A DNA stretch of 14,265 bases from Brachionus plicatilis (GCA_010279815.1 QEOQ01000204.1:390565-404829); one strand, 5' to 3'; shown: positions 1 through 9,871, counted from the first letter of the stretch. Translations and numbers: made by a program. The notes: generated by a model from the letters alone, not told the origin.

Positions 1-111
1 TGCTTCATATTTTTCAAGCACTCGAGCGAAGCGCAAACCGCCGTCGACTCTCTAAACGAAAAGCCGTTCAACAACAGTCTGGCTGTTCTAAAGTGTCAAA
101 AAATCGATTTC
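1..111 (+). other. C-terminal half of RRM2 of Spen (cut by window edge)
   Basis: The first 37 codons contain an RNP1-like strand (CFIFFKHSSEAQTAV), a helix and a last strand ending around CQKIDF. This is the pattern of the second half of an RRM. It sits just before the linker and RRM3, where human SPEN has RRM2. The N-terminal half and any RRM1 lie upstream of the window. Confidence 0.75.
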
Positions 112-3100
112 TCCACCTATTTGTCGCAGCATTCACAGCAGAACGTGTCGCAGCACACGCTAGTCCAATCGCTGAACCAAGAGCAAGAGCTGGACGAGTA
201 CTGTGCGAAGGCGACGCGCACCCTCTACATCGGCAACCTTGACCGCGACGTCAAACATTCGGATTTGCGACAAAAATTGGACAAAAAATACGGCGACATC
301 ATCGAAATCGAGATCAAAAAGGACGTGAAAAAGGCGGCGGCGGCGGCGTCGTGCACAGGAACGGGAACGGGGGCGGCGGCGTCGTCGTCGTCGGCCACGT
401 GCTCGCTGGCGTCCTCGTCGGCGCTGGCCAGCAGCCCGTACGCCTTCATCCAATTCAGCGACATAAAGAGCGTGATCAAGGCGATGCGCTGCATGAACGG
501 CAAGTGCATCAACCAAAATTTGATCAAGCTCGGCTTCGGCAAGTCCAAGCCGACCAAAACACTGTGGCTCGACGGCATATCCGACCAGCTCAAAGAGTCG
601 CATCTAAAAGAGTTTTTTCGCGCGCACTGCGACAACGCCGTCGAGCAAATACTCATCGACCGCAACAAGTGTCAAGCGCTCGTCTACTTTAGCGTGGTCG
701 AGGACGCCAAAAATTGCGCCGAGCGCATACGCGCCAAACGATTCTATGACAAAAAAATAATGGTCGACTTTGCCAGCAAAGAGTTCATATCGTCTCGATT
801 CGAGCACCTGCTCGATCCCAAGCACCATTTGTTCACCAATCACAATCGGCTGAAGCCGGCCGACACGAAGAGCAAGCGAGCGCGTTCGCCCCGCTCCAAC
901 TCGCTCAACGACTCGCGCTCCTCGTCCTCGTCGTCGTCCAGCTCGACGTCCAGCTCCGCCTCCACTGAAGCCACGCCAAACACCACCCGGTCCGAATCGG
1001 TCGACTCGGCCGCCATCAAAATTGACGACGACGACAAAAAGCGACACTACTACGACGACCAGTATCCCATCGACGACTTGTCACACGTGCTCAATTCAAA
1101 CAGTCAAAAGTACAAGTTTTACGCGCCCTCCTCCTCCTCCCGCAACCAGCACTCGCCCTCCGACCTGTCTCACTTGCTCAACGGCTCGCCCGGCCACTAT
1201 CGCCGCTACTTCAACGAGTCCACCGCCTACCACCATCATCATCGACACTACTACGACGACCGTCTTTACAGACAAAAGTACTACGGCTACCATGTAGACA
1301 AGAGCTCCAGCTCGACCAGTCTCAATCCGAGCGCTTATTCGAAGAGCAACAAAGAGGTGGCGCGCACCACTCGCCACAAGTCCAAGGCCGACAAAAAACA
1401 GAAAATTAAGAAGATGAAGAAGAAAAAGGCCAAGAATGGCAAGGTGTCGTCGTCGTCGTCGCGGTCCTCATTGGAGGGCGCCAAAAAAAAACTCTCAAGG
1501 TCAAGGTCAAGGTCGGCGTCGAGCGGCTCATCCTCCTCGTCCATATCGTCGGTGTCGAATGCGTCGTCGTCGTCGAAAAAAACGGCCAAAAAAAAATGCG
1601 ATCGTGACGACATCAATCCGCAGCCCATGGACGTGGAGACGCCCGACGAATCGGACAAAGTGCGCACATCGTCTCAGTCGAACACGCCGCACGTCCATGC
1701 CAACACGGCCAAAGCACACTCGCTTCTCATTCCGCTCGAAAGCAATGTAACGGCCGTGTGCAAGGACCCGCGCTGCAAAGGCACCGATTCGCACTCGGCT
1801 TACATTGAGGCGCTTCAGTTCGGACACGAAATCGAAATTCCCAAATTTGCTCTCAAAAAAAACAGGAAAAATGGCACCGAATCGACCAAAAAAGAGAAAG
1901 TGTTGAGCGAGAGTGTTGAGGAAACGAACACTGAGACAAAAATTGTGTCACCATCAACTGTCGATATGCTCGATAGACGCTCGCTCGAAGAACGCATCAA
2001 AATGCTCGACGAAATGATGGAACAACAAAAGTCAAAGCAACAAATATCAAACGATCTTTCGTCGACTACTGGTTCGTTGATTCACAAGTTTAGCTCATTG
2101 CAGAGTGCTACGCCTGCTGTGCTAAAACAACCGGTCAGAAAATTGTCAAAATTGTTCGATGCCGACCAACAGCGTCTCAATCAATCGTCAACTTTTTTGA
2201 GTCAAAAATTGGCCAATAGTCCCTATTTTGCCAAAGCAGAGACCATTGGTGTTAATTTGGCCCCGGCCGGAGTTGCCGTATACGACCACATTAAGCCGCT
2301 CATTTGCCAAGTAAACAAGTCCCCCAAATTGGTCTTGCCCAACGCCAATCAAATAGTGGCACACAATTGTCCAAGTCCGTCGACCCCCACCTCCGTTCAG
2401 ATTGCTGAAAAACTGGGTCTCAAAATAAAGGGATGTTCGTCTATGCTCAACTTCGGCACCGATTTACCCACTGTGTCAGCAATTGCGTCTACTTCGTCGT
2501 CAAATGTCAGTTCGTCGTTCATTGTGACTCCTAGTAGTCCGCCACTCAAGATCAAAGATATTAAAAGTGAACCTGTCCAAGAAGGTCTAAATCAAAAATT
2601 AAATGAGACTAAATCTGCACCTGTAAGATCTGAATTTGCTGATGAGAAAAAAATGCTGATACAACAAGTTAAAATTGAGCCAGAATGCGACACCAAAACA
2701 CACACAAAAATAGATGCTAATTCAATGCCGAAAAGTGTTGCTAAGACTGATTGTCAGTCAGCGTCCCATGCACTCTCTAAATCCGAAGCTATTTCGGACA
2801 GGATTAAGTCAATTAATGAGTCTAAAATTGAAGTTAAAACAGAAATTAAAATTGAACAAAATACTGAGCACAATGTTCAGATAAAAGATGAAAAAATTTC
2901 CGATTTGAAAAATTACAATTCCAAAATTGATGCTTCAAAAAACAAAACTAAAATAGATGTCAATAATGAGACCAAGAATAAAATGGAAATTGGTGCACAA
3001 TCAAAAGTACAATCCAGCACAGATGAAGCTAAAATTCAAGCTAAACTAGAATCTGAATCTAAGACTCTGTCAAAGACAAATTTAAATGTTGATTCCAAGA

Positions 3101-6100
3101 CCCAGAGTAAAGCAGAAAATGAGTCCAAATGTCAGACTAAGACAAATTTGAATGCTGAACCCAAGACCCAGAGTAAAGCAGAAAATGAGTCCAAATGTCA
3201 GACTAAGACAAATTTGAATGCTGAACAAAAGACCCAGAGTAAAGCAGAAAATGAGTCAAAATGTCAGACTAAGGCAAATTCAAATGATGTATCCAAGACT
3301 CAGATTAAGACAGAAAATGAATCCAAATGTCAGACCAAGATAAATTCAAATGATGTATCCAAGACCCAGAGTAAAGCAGAAAATGAGTCCAAATGTCAGA
3401 CTAAGACAAATTTGAATGCTGAACCCAAGACCCAAAATAAAGCAGAAAATGAGTCAAAATGTCAGACTAAGGCAAATTCAAATGATGTATCCAAGACTCA
3501 GATTAAGACAGAAAATGAATCCAAATGTCAGACCAAGATAAATTCAAATGATGTATCCAAGACCCAGAGTAAAGCAGAAAATGAGTCAAAGATTCCGATT
3601 AAGACAAATTTGAATGCTGATTCCAAAACACATAGTAAAGGAGACAATGAGTCGAAATATGAGTCTAATTCAGATTTGACATTAGAAGCAAAGAAACAGT
3701 GTAAAACATCAGTTCATAGTGAATCTAAGACCCAAAACAAGTCCGATGCACATTCGGAATTAAGAACTAAATCAGAAGGAACTTCACAGGTACCGAGGGC
3801 CCAATCGAAGACTGATGTCCATTCAGAGTCAAAAAATCATGCTAAATGTGAAACAACAGAGAGCAAACATAACGAAAAGCCAAAAAATTTAAGCTCCAAG
3901 TCTTTGATTAAAAGACCTGAAATAAAATCATTGAATTGTGTCAAAAATTCACTCAAAGACAAGGAAATAAAATCGCCCCTAAAAAGTTCCACCAGTGACA
4001 AAACAACAATCAAAAGTGGTGATAAAGTGAACACCAACAAGTCTGTTAGCAAGCCAATACAGTCTGTCAAAAAAGTGGTCAGTGCTGTTAAAAAAGAGAT
4101 AAAAACAGAGGCCAAAGTGGCAGTTAAATCAGAGACCAAAAATGTGCACAAAATTGATGCTAAAATTGACGATCAAAAAAAAAAAGAGACCAGCAAAAAA
4201 AACACTGATCTAAACGACTTGTACGACTCGGAGGAGTCCGATACGCAAAGCAAATCAAAAAGTAAGGACAAACATGACAAAAAATCGCTTCTGTTCAAAA
4301 AAAAAATTGATTCCAATGACAAAAAGTCGTTTATTAAAAAAAACATAAACGATGTGAAGACAAAAGCGAACAAGGTGAATGTCAAAAAGGCCAAGGAAGA
4401 GACTAGGTCAAAATGTGACAGTTCGTCGAATGACTCGTCCGAGTCGTCGAGCGAGTCGGACTCGAGCGATTCGAGTGGCGAGTCCAGTGAATCGGAAGAT
4501 AGGCAGCAAAAAATCAAGGCCCATCGAAGCGACAAGAAAAAATTGTCCAAAAAAGAGAAAAGACTAATTTTGAAAAAAAAATTGCATCACAGCGACTCGT
4601 CCGAGAATGGCGAGCACACACGAAAAATAAAGAAAAAAAAGAGCTCGTCGGGAATAAACCGCGAGTTGGCATTTTTAATCGAGAACAAGGACGCTCTGGT
4701 CTACAGTGGTTCGCTGTATGATCGAGTCAAGGCTAGACCACGACAATCTGACACCAAAAAGAAAAAGCGCAAGAACAAAAAATCGCGCAAAATTGTTGTT
4801 CAAAGTGACCATGACGATTCGAGTAAAGCGGAATCGTCGGAGAGCGAGTCAAGTGAGTCAAGTTCGTCCAGCTGCGAATCGGACACAAAATCAAAATCAA
4901 AAAATCGCATTCAATCGTCCGATTCGGACAGTGCGACCAAAAAATGCGAAATCAGCCGCAAAAGACACAAGAGCACTGACTCTTTATTCGACTCGGAGGA
5001 AACTGTTGACTCCAAAAAGGATCAAATCAAGTCTACAGTAAAGCCAAATCATAATAGTTTGATAAAAAGGTGCAGGACCGATTCGACAACGTCCTCTACT
5101 TCGTCAACAAGAACCATGGGCCACGAGCTGAGCGCTAAAAAGCGCAAATTGCCCGACGAAGAAACTGCCGAAACAAATCCGTGCAAAACACCCAAAAGCT
5201 CGGTCAGCAGCATCAAGAGTCTAGTTAAAAGTGAATGTGTAAAATCTGTCAAGACTAATTTAGAGTTAAAAATGAAAAAGGCACCAACAGTGGCCAAAGC
5301 TGAGATCAAAAACGAGACCAAAAATGAATTGAAACCAAAGGTCGAAGTTAAAAAAGAGATCAAAAAAGAAGCCAGTGTTAGACCAGTGTCGAGCAGCATT
5401 CCAAAATTAAACAAAATTAAGACCGAGATAAAAAGTGAAAAAATTGAGCCTAAAAAATCGAGTGTGATCAAAAAAGAAGTGAAAAAATCCACTTTGAACT
5501 CGGACAAAAGCCAGAACACTAAAGAAACCAAAATTAGGGACTCGGATAGTGTTAAGACTAGTCTTAGCTCGGGAAGTAACAGCAGTATTGGTCATTGCAT
5601 GGACGAAGAGTCTTTAACTTTAACCACAATGATCAAACACTCTGAAACTGTGTGTCAACAAAATGTGGAAAAAAATGAGCATTTGGAGGAAAAAGTGGTT
5701 CGAGTTGAAGAAAAAAGTGCAGCTAATGAAGCAATCACCAGTGAAGTTAAAACGTTGGAGACCATAAATGAAGCTAAAGAATTGGAGACTGTGGATGAAA
5801 TTAAACCATTGCAGACCATAAGTGAAGTCAAAGAGATGGAGACCATAAGTGAAGTCAAAGAGATGGAAACCATAAGTGAAGGGAAGGAGACTATAAGTGA
5901 AGTGAAAGAGATGGAGACCACAAGTGAGGCTAAAGAGATGGAGACTATAAGTGATGCTAAAGAATTGGAGACTGTGGATGAAATTAAACCATTGCAGACC
6001 ACAAGTGAGGCTAAAGAGATGGAGACCATAAGTGAGGCTAAAGAGATGGAGACCATAAGTGAGGCTAAAGAGATGGAGACCACAAGTGAAATGAAAGAGA

Positions 6101-9093
6101 TGGAGACCACAAGTGAAATGAAAGAGATAGAGACCACAAGTGAAATGAAAGAGATAGAGACCACATGTGAGGCTAAAGAGATGGAGACTATAAGTGAAGT
6201 CAAAGAGAAGGAGACCACAAGTGAGGCTAAAGAGATGGAGATTATAAGTGAAGTGAAAGAGATGGAGACTGTGGATAGCATTGAACCACTAGCCAATATT
6301 GATGAATTGAATCAATCGGAGAATATAGAAGAAATTAAACCATCACAGAGTATTGGTGAAACTATTCAATTGGAGACTATGTATGACGTTAGACCATTGA
6401 AAGCTGTATGTGAAGAAAACGAAGAGGGGAATAATAGAAGTGGAGAAAAGCTAGAAGATAATGACTTTGAAATGAATGACAAAAATGAAATGGAAGTAAA
6501 AGATGACAGTCAAGAGAAGAGTGAAGAAAAACAAGTGGAAATTAATTGTGAAGCAAGAACTGAACCAAAGCAGAGTGAACCAGATGATCCAGTGATGAAA
6601 GAAGAGGAAGAAGAAAAAAAGACCGAAGAGCCTAAAGAAGAGCTGATGGAAACAGAAAATTTTTCTCAAGAAGAAATAAGTGAACAGACACAGCCGAATG
6701 AAATTTCGCCTATGAAAATTGAAAAAAAAGAACATTCTTATGTGGACACTACAGATCACGTATGCTCAAGTCCTAAGCCACAATGTGTAGCCGAATCGGT
6801 TGCTTTAGAAGAGATAAATACTTTTAAAAATGAACCTGAACCACCTGCTGAACCAGCGTCATCGGAGCCAATCGCTGAGTCTTCTTTAGACTCAACACAG
6901 GACTATTCAAGTGAAACAATTGAAATGGACGAAACGCATGCACACACTACAGTAGAAAGCCAAAATGTTGAAGATGATGCGGCTCAAATGATAAATCAGC
7001 ACATTGATCACTATGAGTCCAAAAATGAGGAAGATTTGCTTAAAATAGAGCCAAGCTTAGCCTTTCTAAAACAAGAAGTGGCACAAAATGAGCCAATGCT
7101 GCAAATAAAAGAACAACATCAGCCAGAAATGGATTATAAAAAAGAAAATTTGACAAAAAATGACATGGATATTGGTCTAAATCAAACTGGCATGTTGTTA
7201 CCAACAGTGTCGCCGAACACAATTCAATTTAATCCGACACAAATGGACCTTAATTCGGCCATGTCGTTGACAGCTAGTTTGAACAATTTGACCGAAAGCA
7301 AACAGCAAGAAGAGACTAGCCAAGAAAAATTTAATGAAGAGGCAGTCCAAGAACCAGCGAGCGCACACAACACCAAAAATTCAGCTCCGAAGAGTTCGTC
7401 ATCAAAAATGGACATGCTGTTAGAGGCAATAATGGTGGATCAACCTAAGGTCGAGACGGAAAAAAAAGCCGAAAAAAATCATCACCACCATCACCGTCAC
7501 CATCATAATCACAATCATCACAAACATCACAAACCGGATGATAAACAAGATAAAACCGAAAAACAAGCAAATCCAGCCACCGAATCGACGATCAACTTTG
7601 GCAATTATGTACCACCAAATTTCGGCTCGTTTATGGGCTCGCCATCGACACCACAAAAAAATTCGTTCACCTACAGCATGCCGTTCATTTTAGGCAATAC
7701 GCCCGCAAAGACCAAGGAAGAACCACAGCAGCCAACCACACCACAAAGCTCTTTCTCAATTCAATCACATTTGAAACGAAATTCTCCACCTGCCGCTCAA
7801 ACTCGTCCATTTGTTCAGCCTACTGTTCCAAATTTAAACTCATTGGACAATTGGCAAGCGGCATACACCAAATATCCTTTAACATTTTTGGCACCTCCGC
7901 CACAATACCAGCAGCAACAGCAGCAACAACAACAACAACAACAACAGCAGCCACAGCAAACAAACAAGGCAAAGCAATCGCCTTCTCCATCTCCATCGCC
8001 CAAAGTCACCACTCCAAAACCTTTGCCGACAACGCCAATTTCAGCCTCCGAAACAAACATCTTTCCTGGCTATGAATACTTGGACAAAATGCATCTATTG
8101 CTTCCAGCAGCTGCGGCCCAGATTCCTTTCAATCCGCTGGCAACTGCGCCCATCAATCCGAGACCGGTAAGCTCACAGCAGTCTCTTAAGCCACCGATCC
8201 AGAACATGTCCGTGACTTCTACTACACCGAAGCCGGCTAGTGTCAAACCGGGCAAAAAACAAATAGCTAAAGAGTACGAACAGCAGCAGCAGCAGCAGCA
8301 ATTACAGCAACAGCAAACACCTAGTCAAATATTGCCGCCAAACGCTTTGCCACATTTTCCTCCATTTTCCGCAGCTCAAACGGCCGCCAACAATCCCTCA
8401 TTTTCCAACTACTACTCGCCATTCAATGACCTTCGCTTTCCGCTGCTATTCGCTGCAGCTGCTGCTCACAACCAATTTCCGGACTTGACCAACACTCAGC
8501 CCAATCAGCCACCAGCTCAAAATTCTACAAATCAGCCCAACTTCAAGCCAAACATGGACTACATGAGTCAAATGATGATGTCAAGTTTTCCAAATGTTTA
8601 CGGCGACAATCGGCAGTCGAACCAGCTTTGCAATTTTTTGTCATCTCAATTCAATCAACTCAGCCAGAATGGGTGCTTGAACCAAGAGCAAAAACGAGAC
8701 GAGTCAAGTCTGTTTACGGGCTACACCGAATTCCAGGACCGAAACAACATCATTTGGTACGGAAGCTTTACGATCAAAAACGACACAGCGTCCATAGGCA
8801 TGAATTTTGTAGCTGGTAATTTGGACATAGCCAAGAGCTGCTTGGGACAAATGTCTTTGGAAAGCAATAACACGCCACTCAGGATACTGCAACGAATGAG
8901 ACTTGAACAAAGTCAGCTAGAGGGAGTTCAACGAAAATTGCAGCTTGAAAACGAACACTGCATTCTTATTGCGGTGCCCTACGGAGCCAATGGGCTCGAA
9001 CAAATGAAGCAGACTAATAATTTGAAAAACGGGTTTATCAATTATTTATTGGAAAAAAAAGCGGCTGGAATTGTTAATGTAAATGTACCCAAT
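1..9093 (+). CDS. spen: Spen/SHARP-family transcriptional corepressor, giant exon (5'-partial; joins 10564-10692)
   Basis: This exon encodes a nuclear RNA-binding scaffold that recruits SMRT/NCoR-HDAC repression complexes; in other animals Spen acts in Notch, nuclear-receptor and dosage-compensation silencing. The frame is open from base 1 and there is no start codon near position 121, so the true start lies upstream. Counting the first codon as residue 1, the order is: the tail of RRM2 (1-37), RRM3 (72-180), RRM4 (185-265), a long low-complexity region rich in Ser, Lys and Glu, a His tract, two Gln tracts, and SPOC from about residue 2909. The linker before RRM3 ends in KATRTLYIGNL, close to the human SPEN motif. 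Exon 1 contributes 3,031 codons and the last exon 42. The giant exon resembles the very large central exon of vertebrate SPEN, but here it also includes RRM3-4 and most of SPOC. The family assignment is very secure because both ends match. Confidence 0.96.
214..540 (+). other. RRM3 of Spen, with a low-complexity loop insertion
   Basis: RNP2 is LYIGNL (226-243) and RNP1 is YAFIQFSD (439-462). The domain ends in LGFGKSKPT, closely matching the human SPEN RRM3 end LGFGKSMPT. Between strands 2 and 3, where human SPEN has only a few residues, this protein has about 34 extra Ala/Ser/Thr/Gly residues (334-435). The RNA-contact aromatic positions Y and F in the RNP motifs are kept, so binding may be intact. 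Confidence 0.9.
553..795 (+). other. RRM4 of Spen
   Basis: The segment starts TKTLWLDGIS and ends KIMVDFASKEF, paralleling human SPEN RRM4 (CVWLDGLS ... KIKVDFANRES). The RNP1-like strand is KCQALVYFSV. RRM3 and RRM4 are separated by only a few residues, as in the family, where the two domains pack together and bind structured RNA. Confidence 0.9.
1078..1182 (+). other. Paired LxxLL-like motifs in the Spen linker
   Basis: Two near-identical segments, DLSHVLN (LSHVL at 1078-1092) and DLSHLLN (LSHLL at 1165-1179), lie 87 bases apart, each after an Asp and followed by Asn. LSHLL fits the LxxLL nuclear-receptor box. Spen proteins bind nuclear receptors, but in human SPEN through a different region, so a receptor role here is inference. 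Confidence 0.4.
1378..1521 (+). other. Basic nuclear-localisation-like cluster followed by an RS-dipeptide stretch
   Basis: A run of about 22 residues dense in Lys (containing KKMKKKKAK) is followed by poly-Ser and LSRSRSRSAS. Basic clusters of this type act as nuclear localisation signals. Short RS runs are SR-kinase substrates and can aid RNA or speckle association. Further Lys/Arg clusters occur at 4621-4641 and 4756-4791 (KKKKRKNKKSRK). Confidence 0.6.
3055..3648 (+). repeat. In-frame tandem array of nine 66-bp (22-residue) units in Spen
   Basis: Units begin at 3055 and every 66 bases to 3583, with consensus ESKCQTKTNLNAEPKTQSKA plus EN. Each unit is itself two 11-residue halves of the form xSKxQxKxxxN, so the base period is 33 bp. 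The pair at 3253-3384 recurs at 3451-3582 with no base changes that I could see, giving a 198-bp higher-order repeat. The first and last units are diverged. A degenerate continuation of SK-rich 11-mers runs to about 3835. The array is strongly polar with no hydrophobic stripe, so it is probably disordered. Confidence 0.95.
4411..4500 (+). other. Acidic Ser/Asp/Glu tract in Spen
   Basis: Serine alternates with Asp and Glu (for example SSESSSESDSSDSSGESSES), flanked by Lys-rich stretches on both sides. A second similar tract spans about 4810-4890. Such tracts are typical casein kinase 2 substrates in nuclear scaffold proteins. No fold is expected. Confidence 0.6.
5740..6408 (+). repeat. In-frame 27-bp (9-residue) tandem array in Spen
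   Basis: There are 20 well-conserved units (5740-6273) of consensus SEAKEMETI, then five degenerate units to 6408. One unit (5875-5895, SEGKETI) lacks two residues but stays in frame. A distinctive pair, AKELETVDEIKPLQT, occurs twice seven units apart, showing that a block was duplicated. Most unit junctions read T-(I/T)-S-E, a casein kinase 2-type site, so the array may be multiply phosphorylated. The lack of stops in the antisense frame here is a by-product of the repeat. Confidence 0.95.
7480..7530 (+). repeat. His-rich tract in Spen
   Basis: The tract is 17 codons long and 13 of them are His, interrupted by Arg, Asn and Lys (HHHHHRHHHNHNHHKHH). Codons alternate cat and cac, so this is not a pure DNA microsatellite. 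His tracts of this kind often target nuclear speckles, though that is not shown here. Confidence 0.85.
7909..7950 (+). repeat. Poly-Gln tract of 14 codons in Spen
   Basis: Fourteen consecutive Gln codons, a mix of cag and caa with an inner run of seven caa, are followed by PQQ. It lies in a Pro/Gln-rich region (about 7570-8560) that precedes SPOC. Its length is likely variable between individuals. Confidence 0.95.
8281..8316 (+). repeat. Second poly-Gln tract in Spen
   Basis: Seven Gln codons (six cag and one caa), one Leu, then four Gln codons. The pure cag run makes it a candidate trinucleotide microsatellite. Confidence 0.9.
8725..9093 (+). other. SPOC domain of Spen, first part (completed by 10564-10689)
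   Basis: The segment around W2919 reads IIWYGSFTIKNDTAS, followed by PLRILQRMRLEQSQLEGV and NYLLEKKAAGIVN, each closely matching human SPEN SPOC. The basic patch that in human SPEN holds the phosphorylated C-terminal motif of SMRT/NCoR is kept: the Lys of IKNDT, the Arg residues of LRILQRMR, and the Tyr and Lys of NYLLEK. This supports conserved corepressor recruitment. The domain is interrupted by the 9094-10563 intron. Confidence 0.95.
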
Positions 9094-9341
9094 GTAAGTT
9101 CTTGTTTAACTTTTTATTTTAAGTAGCTAATTTTTGACTAGCTCTGGTCTTTTTTGTTGACAAATTTTTTGAAAAAAAAACACTTTTCAAAAATTTACTT
9201 TTATATCTTTTGGAATTTTCCACAAATTTCCATAAGTAAAGTAATGGATTTTTTTATAAAAAAAATTTTTTAGTCAGTTCTCAATTTTTTTTCTTCATTC
9301 ATTTCGAAAAAAAATTAATGAAGCATCTGCAATACATGTTG

Positions 9342-9716
9342 CTTTGGGCAATCTCAAAATTTAGTTCAAAAAGTAAAAACGTTGTAATTTTTATCCTAAT
9401 TGTGAAAAAATGGTTCCTTTAAAGAGTTTAATATTGTACAACCTAATTCTAAGCTCTGCAAAAACTCTACATTTTTTTGTAAAATGCACACCATCAAAAA
9501 ATTTTTGACTACCGTAAATATTTGTTTTTTAACATCGCATTAAAAGCCCAAGAATTTGGTTTTGGTGCCTCGAAAAAATTGAATTTTTGCAGAGCTTGGA
9601 ATTAGCTTGTACAAATTTGTGCAATATTGTACAATTTACAGAACCATTATTGCCCAAATAGAAAAAAATTATAACATTTTTACTTTTTGTGCTAAAATTT
9701 CACATTACCCTTAAAA
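9342..9716. repeat. Foldback (MITE-like) element copy 1 in the spen intron
   Basis: The left arm (about 9342-9480) is the reverse complement of the right arm (about 9565-9716) along nearly all its length, with one gap of about 10 bases. The best blocks are ctaattctaagctctgcaaa (9443-9462) against its complement near 9581-9605, and ttcaaaaagtaaaaacgttg (9365-9384) against 9670-9689. The spacer is about 85 bp with no coding capacity. It shares end and inner motifs with the copies at 9872 and 11474. Confidence 0.75.
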
Positions 9717-9871
9717 CTGAATAAATGTGAAAAAGTGAAAAAAAAATTGGAATCATAACTTCATACATATGACTTAATAACAACTCACGGATTTGGTTTT
9801 TTGAAATTTTGTACAAGAGAATATTACAAAATGTTAAAAATTCTTATAACTTTTATTCTAAAGTCCAAAAA

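Noticed and set aside
121..123. TTG at 121 as the start of the large open frame
   Set aside because: The frame is open to base 1 with RRM-like sequence before it, so the protein continues upstream of the window.
160..1047. Several open frames of about 60-150 codons on both strands across the RRM and linker region
   Set aside because: They are shadow frames caused by the high GC content of the first 1.8 kb. Their products are low-complexity and resemble nothing, while the Spen frame has RRM motifs.
3055..3648. Regularly spaced repeats as a possible CRISPR array
   Set aside because: Units are contiguous with no unique spacers, keep a long reading frame and lie in an animal coding exon.
5655..6296. 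213-codon open frame on the - strand
   Set aside because: It is the antisense of the 27-bp repeat array; the repeated unit simply lacks stops in that frame, and the + strand frame is part of a clear Spen protein.
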